From: Salinimonas iocasae | GTDB taxonomy: Bacteria > Pseudomonadota > Gammaproteobacteria > Enterobacterales > Alteromonadaceae | Assembly (NCBI RefSeq): GCF_006228385.1 | Contig: NZ_CP039852.1 | Span: 2,310,001-2,374,000 of the forward strand | Reading direction: 5' to 3' | DNA length: 64,000 bases | In this document: piece by piece, positions 1 to 7,644 of the stretch | Numbering within the stretch: position 1 is the stretch's first letter | How the letters are laid out: every line of letters starts with the position of its first letter | Translations under genes and position numbers: made by a program | The notes under the pieces: model-generated | The model's database searches: none | The model's input: the letters and a program-made list of their open reading frames with translations, nothing else | Told to the model about the DNA's origin: nothing

Positions 1-1
1 T

Positions 2-325
2 ATTCTGATACCCGTGGGACTGACCTACACAGTTTATGCTCTGTCGTTTCACAAAATCCCGCGAAACTTTCTGGTTTATATTTTTCTGTGTGCATTTCTC
101 CCTGCCGCGCTGGCACTTGGGGCGGCCATGCTAACGCTTGCAGGCTACTATGTGCTGGACGGTATCTACGATTCATACGCAATAATCGACAACTATGTAA
201 TGATAATTCCCCTGATGCTCTTTCCTGAAGCATTGCTAAACGGAACCGCAATTACGCTGCTTGTGGTCTACAAGCCCGAGTGGGTATACACCTTTCACGA
301 CAAATTTTATTTTGATGACCAGTGA
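2..325 (+). CDS. CbiM-like ECF transporter permease, C-terminal part
   Basis: This is the 3' end of a gene that begins before the window. The reading frame is open from base 2, so the GTG at 14 is probably internal. The roughly 107 visible residues hold two hydrophobic segments and end with the block FPEALLNGTAITLLVVYKPEW followed by a charged tail. That block is typical of the CbiM-like permease family annotated as energy-coupling-factor ABC transporter permease in gammaproteobacteria. The substrate cannot be told from this piece. It converges on the GH43 gene and shares a terminator hairpin with it. Confidence 0.7.
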   Translation: MLIPVGLTYTVYALSFHKIPRNFLVYIFLCAFLPAALALGAAMLTLAGYYVLDGIYDSYAIIDNYVMIIPLMLFPEALLNGTAITLLVVYKPEWVYTFHDKFYFDDQ

Positions 326-335
326 AAGCAAAGCA

Positions 336-369
336 TAAAAAAAAGCGGCCCGTAAACGGGCCGCTTTTT
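336..369. terminator. Bidirectional rho-independent terminator
   Basis: A 12-bp perfect stem (AAAAGCGGCCCG with its complement) closes a TAAA loop. It is flanked by A-runs on the left and T-runs on the right, so it can work on both strands. It lies between two convergent genes. Confidence 0.9.
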
Positions 370-389
370 CAGTGTGCAGAGTCAGTTAT

Positions 390-3300
390 TCAATTTGCTT
401 GAGAAGATGAATAGAGTGCCTGAACATCCTGCGCAGAAATAGCATCATCGTAAATCTTCAGCTCATCGACAATACCATTATAGGGGGTATCCCAGAAGTT
501 CACACCAATGCTCAGCCCCGTTGTTTCCTGATTAGAAAACACATCCGGAAATCCGGTGCCTTTATAGGCCTGAGCGCCATTCAGATAGACGGTAATCTCA
601 CCTTGCTCAACCACATATACAATATGTGACCAGGTGTTTACCGGTATCTGCTCTGCCAGCCCGGCATCGTACCACTGCGTACCCGACCAGATCATGGTGT
701 TCTGCGACACGCCATCGTGACCCCGGGGTACCAGACTTACCCAGCTATCGGCTGACGCATAGCCAAACAGTGCAGATGTGAACATGGTCAGTTCAGTAGG
801 GTTTAACCACAGCGCCACACTGTACCTGTCGCCCTGAATAATATTATCAGGCAATTTCACCCCGGACTGGCCATCCAGCATAAGCCCCATGCTGTCTATT
901 CCACCAGTGAACGCAGGTGCACCACCTTCGGTGTTAAGCTGCGCCCCGGTGGGTATACCGGCTGCAAAATTGCCTGTGGCATCTTCTAACGTTAATGCGT
1001 TAAAGTTAAATTCAGCCACAGGTTGCACGGGCCCGAGCGAGCGCACAGTAACAGCAAATTCGCGCGTGACTTCCTTCCCTTCCAGGCTAATTGTTGCGGT
1101 TAACACGACTGTCGCATCGGACTCAGTTTCGCCAGGTCGGGTTACCTTACCCTGTGCGCTTATCACTTCAGGATTGGACGATGTCCAGCTGATTGATGAT
1201 GCAAACAAGCCGGTGGCCGGAAGCATCAAATCTGACTTAATCGCATTGATATAACCCAAATCAAGCGCATTAGCCGCCTGTTCGAGCAACTGACTACCTG
1301 ATTGTTTTTCAATATCCAGCGCAACAATTTCAGTTTGTGTTAGTGCATCATCATAGACCGCTAGTTCGTCAATAAGGCCCTGATATGGCGTATCCCAGTA
1401 GTTTACACCAAGGGTAAACACGCCGTCAGTGCCGCTAAATACATCATTAAAGCCGGTGCCTGAATACACCTGCTCACCATCGATATAAAGTCGTATCGCG
1501 CCGTTATCAACACTAAAGGCAACATGACTCCATGTATCCACAGGTATTCTGAACCCGGCCGAAGCGTCATACCAGGCAACGCTGCCGCGCCACAACATGG
1601 TATTGCCATCCCAGCTCCAGGGCACCAGGCTTATCCAGTTATCAACCGCTGACGCACCAAAGAACGCGGGTGTAAATTGGGACAACTGACTGGGATTCAG
1701 CCACATGGAGACGGTATAAGCGTTGTTATCAATCAAACCATCAGGCAGGCGAACGCCATTACCATTTTGTAACCACAGTCCCTGGTCATGCTGACCTGCC
1801 GTATACGATACATCGCCTTGCAAATTGTCAGGGGTACCGGTTACCGGGCGGCCTTCTGGCTGAATCTCTAACGAGTCTGTCAGGTCATTCTCAAACTGAT
1901 AAAAAGCGACCCGGTTGTATAACTGCCGCGCCGGTACCTCAACAGTAAAGGTGCGCGTAAGGGTCTTGCCGTTTAGTGTAATGGTTGCTGTGATTGTTAC
2001 GGTGGTATCTGACGAACCCGGTGCAGGACGCACAACACGACCATCGCTACTTACCACGCTCTCGTTATCTGAGCGCCAGTTTATTGTTGCCCCCAGCGCG
2101 CCGGTATCAGGTAGCACAATATCATTACTGGCAAGCGCGGGGACGCTAAGTGCATCGGCAGTGGCCTGAACAGCCTCCTCAACAGTCATACCAGGGATTT
2201 GAGTGCCCCATACCGACTCTCCTGTCACCGCCAGCGCTGTGAAAGTAGGAACCAGTTGCTGTATGTTATCGTTGAACTGCCACGCTGCAACACCTTCAAA
2301 CGTGCCGACTTCATCAATCCATAGCGTCAGCCTGTTGTCCCCGCGAAGCCGGTAAGAACCGGTGAAGTCCCCACCGATACTGCCGTCGGTATTCAGTTGC
2401 AGATAACGGGAGACTTTGGCTTCACGGTTAATATCCTTTTCGTGATTAACAAACCGGTAAGTCCCGGTGAGATCGTGTCTGTCCACAATATTTTCACCGT
2501 CTATGGGGACATAACGATGTGGTGAGGCGACCAGCCAGTCATCATCATTGATGAACATCTCATGGACACGAATTTCATGGCCCTCTCCGCGGTCCGGGAA
2601 TCGCGTGTGAAAAATAACATAATGATTACCGGTTTCTTCATCATAGAACGCCGAATTATGTCCCGGTGCCATATAGCCGTTGTCACTGCCAGGTTCGCCC
2701 GGGTTTACATCAAACACATGTCCTCCCATAAGCTTCACACCATAAGGCTCAATACTCGACCAGTTGCCACTGGCACCAAGCATATCCTGACCCTGCGCAT
2801 CAACGAACGGTCCTGTCGGGCTTCTGGAGCGAGATATACGCATATTGTAGCCATCGTTTTGTTCATAGCCGCCAAAGGAAGTAAACAGATAGTAATAGTC
2901 TGACTCTGGGCTATAGAACATGTATGGGCCTTCTATCGCACTGTAGAAGCCTCCCATGATTTTTGTACCAAAGCCCTGACCTTCTAACGGTTTTCCGGTC
3001 TGTGGACTCATCTCCAGTACAAAAATTCCTCCGGAATAAGACCCGTACACCATCCACAACCGGCCGTTTTTACCATAGAACACATCCGGGTCAATTGCGT
3101 TCGGGTGATAATTTCCGTTGTAGGTTTCACCGTTGATGGCGGGGTTTTCATCGCCAATATGCCCGGAGCGTAAAAAGAGCCCTTTGTTCTCATAAGGCCC
3201 CTCAATATTATCGGATACCGCTACCCCAAGATAGGAACGTGAGGCGTCGCACAGATCGCTATCTACAGAGGCACAATGGTTGTAATAAAAATAATACCTG

Positions 3301-3983
3301 CCGTCTTCCAGCTGAATAACATCAGCTGCCCAGGAGCCTACTGTGCCGCCCGACCAGGCAATACCTTCTGCGGCTTCCTCTTCGTACGTATCAAAAAATG
3401 GAGAATTCTCTACCCCGTCTCCGGCCACGGAATACCAGTTCATCAGGTCTTCACTTTTTGCTGCGGCAAGATGCGACCCAAAGACATAATATTCACCGTT
3501 ATCAAGCCTAATGACGGACGGATCGTGAACACTGGCATTATCAAAACTGATGGGCCCATTTACGGTAGGATCGGGTCTGCCCTGCTGAGAAAATTGCTGA
3601 ACCTCAGCGTTGTAAGCCAGACGTGAACGCTGCATCGCAAAGCGAACGCGGATGGCCTGTGAAATCGAATTTACGTCAAAATACGGGGCACCGCTATCTG
3701 TCATACCATCGGCGTTTTCTACGGGGTGACTGCTATTGGTAATAACCAGGCGCAGCGTATCCTGAGATACTGCGCTATCTTGCAAATTAATCCGGTTGTC
3801 GGTATAAAAACCGCTACCTCTCACGTAGACCGGTTTTCCCTGCGCCACTGCTCCCCCTTCGACAGGTTGCCAGTCAGCCGAGGCAAATGAAGAAAATAAA
3901 CCTGCCACTGCAATAGCACTTAGCCGTATTGACGCAGATTTGTGCCAGTGAGTTAACAGCGCATCCGAGGACAAAAAATTCAT
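390..3983 (-). CDS. Secreted GH43 family arabinanase-like glycosidase with two LamG domains
   Basis: Probable extracellular enzyme cleaving arabinan or a related plant or algal polysaccharide. Counting from the upstream in-frame ATG (3989), residues 1-38 form a signal peptide ending ASA. A five-bladed GH43 catalytic domain covers about 145-500, with the likely base Asp156 (HDPSVI), Asp300 (IDPDVF) and general acid Glu353 (IEGPYM). A small beta domain follows. Two repeats of an atrophied bacterial Ig-like module plus a LamG/concanavalin-like carbohydrate-binding domain occupy about 610-900 and 905-1199. The AGGAG ribosome site is 8 bases from the ATG at 3983 but only 2 from that at 3989, so 3983 is preferred. 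The PEP-CTERM gene lies just upstream on the same strand. The exact substrate is not deducible. Confidence 0.85.
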   Translation of the reverse strand: MNFLSSDALLTHWHKSASIRLSAIAVAGLFSSFASADWQPVEGGAVAQGKPVYVRGSGFYTDNRINLQDSAVSQDTLRLVITNSSHPVENADGMTDSGAPYFDVNSISQAIRVRFAMQRSRLAYNAEVQQFSQQGRPDPTVNGPISFDNASVHDPSVIRLDNGEYYVFGSHLAAAKSEDLMNWYSVAGDGVENSPFFDTYEEEAAEGIAWSGGTVGSWAADVIQLEDGRYYFYYNHCASVDSDLCDASRSYLGVAVSDNIEGPYENKGLFLRSGHIGDENPAINGETYNGNYHPNAIDPDVFYGKNGRLWMVYGSYSGGIFVLEMSPQTGKPLEGQGFGTKIMGGFYSAIEGPYMFYSPESDYYYLFTSFGGYEQNDGYNMRISRSRSPTGPFVDAQGQDMLGASGNWSSIEPYGVKLMGGHVFDVNPGEPGSDNGYMAPGHNSAFYDEETGNHYVIFHTRFPDRGEGHEIRVHEMFINDDDWLVASPHRYVPIDGENIVDRHDLTGTYRFVNHEKDINREAKVSRYLQLNTDGSIGGDFTGSYRLRGDNRLTLWIDEVGTFEGVAAWQFNDNIQQLVPTFTALAVTGESVWGTQIPGMTVEEAVQATADALSVPALASNDIVLPDTGALGATINWRSDNESVVSSDGRVVRPAPGSSDTTVTITATITLNGKTLTRTFTVEVPARQLYNRVAFYQFENDLTDSLEIQPEGRPVTGTPDNLQGDVSYTAGQHDQGLWLQNGNGVRLPDGLIDNNAYTVSMWLNPSQLSQFTPAFFGASAVDNWISLVPWSWDGNTMLWRGSVAWYDASAGFRIPVDTWSHVAFSVDNGAIRLYIDGEQVYSGTGFNDVFSGTDGVFTLGVNYWDTPYQGLIDELAVYDDALTQTEIVALDIEKQSGSQLLEQAANALDLGYINAIKSDLMLPATGLFASSISWTSSNPEVISAQGKVTRPGETESDATVVLTATISLEGKEVTREFAVTVRSLGPVQPVAEFNFNALTLEDATGNFAAGIPTGAQLNTEGGAPAFTGGIDSMGLMLDGQSGVKLPDNIIQGDRYSVALWLNPTELTMFTSALFGYASADSWVSLVPRGHDGVSQNTMIWSGTQWYDAGLAEQIPVNTWSHIVYVVEQGEITVYLNGAQAYKGTGFPDVFSNQETTGLSIGVNFWDTPYNGIVDELKIYDDAISAQDVQALYSSSQAN

Positions 3984-4047
3984 TGTCATAGCTCCTGATG
4001 AAATTAGTAAGAAAAGCCGACTACTAACTGACTTTATGTCTCGTGAA

Positions 4048-4659
4048 TTAGCAGCCTTTACGCCGCAAAGAAATTAGCGCACCCAGCGCAAGTAATAAGC
4101 CTGTAGCAGGAGCAGGTACAGAGGCATACCCGAGTGAAATATCACCGACCGCTATACTGTCGGCAGGGATAAAATCGAAATCCATAACGCCAAATTCAAA
4201 GCTCACGGATTGCCCGGCCCATGTACTGATATCGAACAACCCACCAGCCGACAGGTCAATCACATTGTCAGTAGTAAGATCACGCAACTGAACATAGAAA
4301 AAGTCTGCAGCAGGATCGGTTAGCGATGCCTCTACCGTCAGTGCAAGCGTCTGTATATCTTCAGCAAGGGTCGCTTCCTGAAACATACTGACTGACCAGT
4401 AATCATTCATCGCATCCGATGACGTAGTTAACGTAACCTCATTACCTGACAGTAAAAAGTTGTCGCCGAACTGATTAAAGATATTGCCGGTCTCGGTACT
4501 GTCCATACCCGATAGGTAGTTGTAGGAAATAACCTCCCCGCTCCATCCAGAATAGCCGGATGAAAAATCGGTGTTCATTAGTCCGGCACTTGCTGTCTGT
4601 GTATTAAGCGCAAGCAATAAGCCAGCACCCAATATCCACTGTCGTTTTCCCGTTATCAT
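4048..4659 (-). CDS. PEP-CTERM sorting domain exported protein
   Basis: A 203-residue exported protein with an N-terminal signal peptide (about 1-25, ending ASA) and a Ser/Thr/Asp-rich beta-type body. The C-terminus VPAPATGLLLALGAL plus LRRKGC is a classic PEP-CTERM tripartite signal: the proline motif, a membrane helix, then an arginine-rich tail. In this family the signal is recognised by an exosortase (EpsH/XrtA type), which is not encoded in the window. It sits 64 bases upstream of the GH43 gene on the same strand, so the two are probably co-expressed. No enzymatic domain is recognised. Confidence 0.8.
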   Translation of the reverse strand: MITGKRQWILGAGLLLALNTQTASAGLMNTDFSSGYSGWSGEVISYNYLSGMDSTETGNIFNQFGDNFLLSGNEVTLTTSSDAMNDYWSVSMFQEATLAEDIQTLALTVEASLTDPAADFFYVQLRDLTTDNVIDLSAGGLFDISTWAGQSVSFEFGVMDFDFIPADSIAVGDISLGYASVPAPATGLLLALGALISLRRKGC

Positions 4660-4896
4660 TGTTTTGTCCCCAAAAGTGCATTTTCGTAAACGTAATATTG
4701 TATTACATTATTACCATGTCTAATTGTGACGCAAAAGTAAACAGCAAATAACAAAAAATTTACACGTACTTCAATGGTGAATAGCTATCGGGAAATGATC
4801 AGTCAATAGTGTGATTAAGAACAGACTCGCCTACCCTGGCTTCTTTCGCCAACTCGCCAGTCAAGGACTGTTACCAATGGGTTCAGGAAAGACAAA

Positions 4897-4921
4897 AGAG
4901 CCGGCGAGGAAGCCGGCTTTG
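4897..4921 (-). terminator. Terminator after the phosphoribosyltransferase gene
   Basis: On the minus strand AGCCGGC and GCCGGCT form a 7-bp GC-rich stem followed by CTTTTG. It begins 16 bases beyond the stop codon of the gene at 4937-5497. Confidence 0.75.
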
Positions 4922-4936
4922 GTGTAACGGATGGGT

Positions 4937-5497
4937 TTATTTGAACAGAATGTCCATGACATCAGAAAGCTCGGATTTTCCTTCCCGAATTTCCTCTTCG
5001 CTCAGACCGGCAATTTCATGAGGAAACACTAACCACTCATCAGATTGATTGATGTAGTAATCTGGAACAATGTCAGTTTTATTGTTCTGGGGCTTATACC
5101 ATGGGCAAGCTATACGCATATCGGTAGGTGTGTTCAGGCGCATTAGCTTGTTTATTTGATTAATCAGCGCATCAACACTTCGGCCAGAATCAAACACATC
5201 ATCCACAATAAGTAGCTTGTCGTTCGCATTCGCATTTTCAACCAGGTAATGCAGGCCATGTACGCGAATTTCTTTTGACTGCTTGTTAATCCCGTAATAA
5301 GAGGAGGTTCTTACTGCGATATGATCTGTAGGATTTTCTTTAAATTCAAAAAATTCCTGTACTGCGATCCCGATAGGAGCACCACCACGCCAGATCCCTA
5401 CGATAAAATCGGGGCGAAAGCCGTCTTCATAGACTTTGGCTGCCAGACGAAAGGAATCCTGTAATAAAGACTGCGAGGTAATAAAATTCTTTTTCAT
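4937..5497 (-). CDS. Purine-type phosphoribosyltransferase
   Basis: Cytosolic type I phosphoribosyltransferase, probably of the hypoxanthine/xanthine-guanine type used in purine salvage. The PRPP-binding loop is clear (LLIVDDVFDSGRSVD, about residues 94-108), and the early GIWRGGAPIG segment matches the pyrophosphate loop. At 186 residues it is of normal family size. The ATG at 5497 is preferred over the TTG at 5509 because GGTAGG lies 5 bases before it. The base specificity (hypoxanthine, guanine or xanthine) cannot be fixed from sequence alone. A terminator follows. Confidence 0.8.
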   Translation of the reverse strand: MKKNFITSQSLLQDSFRLAAKVYEDGFRPDFIVGIWRGGAPIGIAVQEFFEFKENPTDHIAVRTSSYYGINKQSKEIRVHGLHYLVENANANDKLLIVDDVFDSGRSVDALINQINKLMRLNTPTDMRIACPWYKPQNNKTDIVPDYYINQSDEWLVFPHEIAGLSEEEIREGKSELSDVMDILFK

Positions 5498-5591
5498 GTG
5501 GCCTACCAACCTAAAAATAAAAGGACGGGGATTATAAGTAATTTAGCCTGGCGATGCACCCCAAAACTTTACGCGTAAAGGCCGGGTGCAA

Positions 5592-6794
5592 TTAATCGTT
5601 CTGAAGTGCGGTGGCCGGTTGTGTTCGCATTGCCCGCATTGCCGGATACAAACTGGCCAGAAAACACAGCAGCAATGAGAACAAGGTATATACCGCCACC
5701 TGCGATACCCGTATGTCTACCGGTACGGCCGCACCGTCTGCGGATAAGGCCAGACTCACGCCCATCCATTCAAGTAGCGTATTGAGCTCAAGCGCGATGA
5801 GTACGCCAAGTATCAATCCAATTGCGGCACCTTTTACGCCGTTGAATACACCATTAAGTATAAAAACAGCCATCAACTTAGCCTGGCTCAGCCCCTGGGT
5901 CTGAAGAATCGCGATATCGCCCTGCTTTTCACTCACAACCATCACTAGCGCCGACACAATATTAAAGGCAGCTACCGCGATAATGAGAATGAGCATCAGA
6001 AACATCATGTTGCCTTCCATCTTCACCGCGTCAAATAACGGCCCCTGGCGGGTCCGCCAGTTTTCACTTTCAAAACCTGCTTCATCCAGTTGCATAACGG
6101 TCTGCTGGTAAGCAAAGGCATCATTAAGGAAAAGGCGATAGTCCGCCGGACTATCAGCGCTACGGCGCAACATCTTTTTCAAATCGTTTAACGACATGAA
6201 AATAATCTTTTCATCCAGCCGGGAGCCTACATTGTGTACCCCGGCGACCGTGACCAGCCGCTGGCTCGGCAATCTGCCAAACGGTGTATAAACACTGGCA
6301 CCGGCCATCAGAATTCTGACCTTATCGCCTACTCCAACCTGCAACTGACGCCCCAGGGACTGGCTGATAATCACCGTAAAACTCCCTGGCGTCATTGAAG
6401 ATAACTGTCCAAGTTGCATGCTGTTATCCAACACGCTGTTTTGCATATCTTCTGCCAGCACACCCTGTACCTGCACGCCACGCAAGCCGCTTTTTGACTG
6501 AAGCACGCCCTGCGCCTCTAAAAATGGCGATACCATTTCCACATTTTCCAGCCTCTCAAGCTGCATCGGATTGGTGTTATCAGAATGGCTGACGACAATA
6601 TGAGGCACCAGCCCCAGAATACGGGCTTTTAGCTGTGCCTCGAAACCGTTCATCACCGATACCACAACAATCAGCGCCATCAGGCCAAGTGCAATACCGG
6701 CAACAGAAAACCGGTTTATAAAAGAGACAAAGCTGTTCTGTTTACCCGCGGTGGAATACCGCCAGGCAATAAAGGCTGATATCGGATGAAACAT
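5592..6794 (-). CDS. lolC: LolC/LolE family lipoprotein-releasing ABC permease
   Basis: Inner-membrane permease of the LolCDE type, which extracts lipoproteins from the inner membrane for transfer to LolA. The 400 residues match E. coli LolC in length. The N-terminal cytoplasmic stretch HPISAFIAWRY and helix about 25-47 are typical, followed by a MacB-like periplasmic domain (about 50-265) and three C-terminal helices (about 270-385) of the FtsX fold. No lolD ATPase or second permease lies next to it. It is divergent from the PilZ-like/mfd transcription unit; mfd also neighbours lolCDE in E. coli. Confidence 0.85.
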   Translation of the reverse strand: MFHPISAFIAWRYSTAGKQNSFVSFINRFSVAGIALGLMALIVVVSVMNGFEAQLKARILGLVPHIVVSHSDNTNPMQLERLENVEMVSPFLEAQGVLQSKSGLRGVQVQGVLAEDMQNSVLDNSMQLGQLSSMTPGSFTVIISQSLGRQLQVGVGDKVRILMAGASVYTPFGRLPSQRLVTVAGVHNVGSRLDEKIIFMSLNDLKKMLRRSADSPADYRLFLNDAFAYQQTVMQLDEAGFESENWRTRQGPLFDAVKMEGNMMFLMLILIIAVAAFNIVSALVMVVSEKQGDIAILQTQGLSQAKLMAVFILNGVFNGVKGAAIGLILGVLIALELNTLLEWMGVSLALSADGAAVPVDIRVSQVAVYTLFSLLLCFLASLYPAMRAMRTQPATALQND

Positions 6795-6932
6795 ATCGGT
6801 CCGTCATTTGATCGAATTGATAGGTGGCAGCTTATTCACTTTAATAAGACACGTTACCCGGTCCCTCTGGCATGTGCTGCAGTAAGTGAAACAACAACGT
6901 CCTGGCGGGTCGTAACCGGCACTCAAAAATAC

Positions 6933-6941
6933 TGATATACT
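6933..6941 (+). promoter_or_regulatory. Candidate extended -10 promoter for the PilZ-like/mfd unit
   Basis: TGATATACT fits the extended -10 pattern TGnTATAAT with one mismatch. It lies 55 bases upstream of the PilZ-like start, in the gap between divergent genes. No good -35 was seen, as is usual for extended -10 promoters. Confidence 0.4.
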
Positions 6942-6996
6942 CAGGTATAGTCTACGTGCAAGCGTGTAGTCCTACAAGAATTAGGTGGTAAACAAT

Positions 6997-7596
6997 ATGG
7001 ACACTTTGTCGCTGGAAGAAAAAAAAGCGCAGTTCGATGAATTCTACGTCATTAACCACGAACTGAAAGCAAACATCAAACCCCTTGGCAGTGACGAGGA
7101 ATTGCCGGCCTACTCTGAGCTGGAAGACGCCATGCCGTACGCATTTAGGATTGCCTCGGAGATGTCTGCACTGGATGCCGCTGCGCTAAGACCACTGAGG
7201 GGGTTAAGTGATCATGCGTCAGCGCTGGCAGACTATCTCAATCATCAGTCAAAAAAGATCGACTTGATGATGTCATATATACTTCACCAACAGGACGAAC
7301 CAGAACACCGTTTTATCACCGTTAAATTTGGTGGTGGCGGTATTGTTGTTCACAGCCCTTCTTCCCTCGAGGTTGGAACAGCTGCACAAATCAAACTGTT
7401 TTTAAGTGAGGAAGCAGCTGCTATTTTTTGCTATGGCGAAGTTATTACTTGTCAGCAGAATGAAGATGATTACCATATAGCTTTTATTTTTACCCGCATA
7501 CGCGAGCAGGACCAGGAATTACTGGTTCGGGCAAGCCTGCATTTGCAAACTTTACAGCTGCGTAAACGCGCTCAAGCCAGAGGCGACGACGACTAA
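6997..7596 (+). CDS. PilZ-like domain protein upstream of mfd
   Basis: A 199-residue soluble protein. The N-terminal half (about 1-95) is helical. The C-terminal half (about 100-190) is a beta-rich segment resembling a PilZ domain (RFITVKFGGGGIVVHSP, then YGEVITC and YHIAFIF). The c-di-GMP signatures RxxxR and DxSxxG are not clearly present, so nucleotide binding is doubtful. AGGTGG lies 8 bases before the ATG at 6997, making it a better start than the GTG at 6985. It is 48 bases upstream of mfd on the same strand. The family assignment is tentative. Confidence 0.6.
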   Translation: MDTLSLEEKKAQFDEFYVINHELKANIKPLGSDEELPAYSELEDAMPYAFRIASEMSALDAAALRPLRGLSDHASALADYLNHQSKKIDLMMSYILHQQDEPEHRFITVKFGGGGIVVHSPSSLEVGTAAQIKLFLSEEAAAIFCYGEVITCQQNEDDYHIAFIFTRIREQDQELLVRASLHLQTLQLRKRAQARGDDD

Positions 7597-7644
7597 CCCA
7601 GAGTGTCGTTTCAGGCCGTTCAACCATGTTAAGTATCAGGTGAT

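Noticed and set aside
2562-3626. Plus-strand open frames inside the GH43 gene
   Set aside because: They are shadows of the long minus-strand coding frame, without ribosome sites or recognisable domains.
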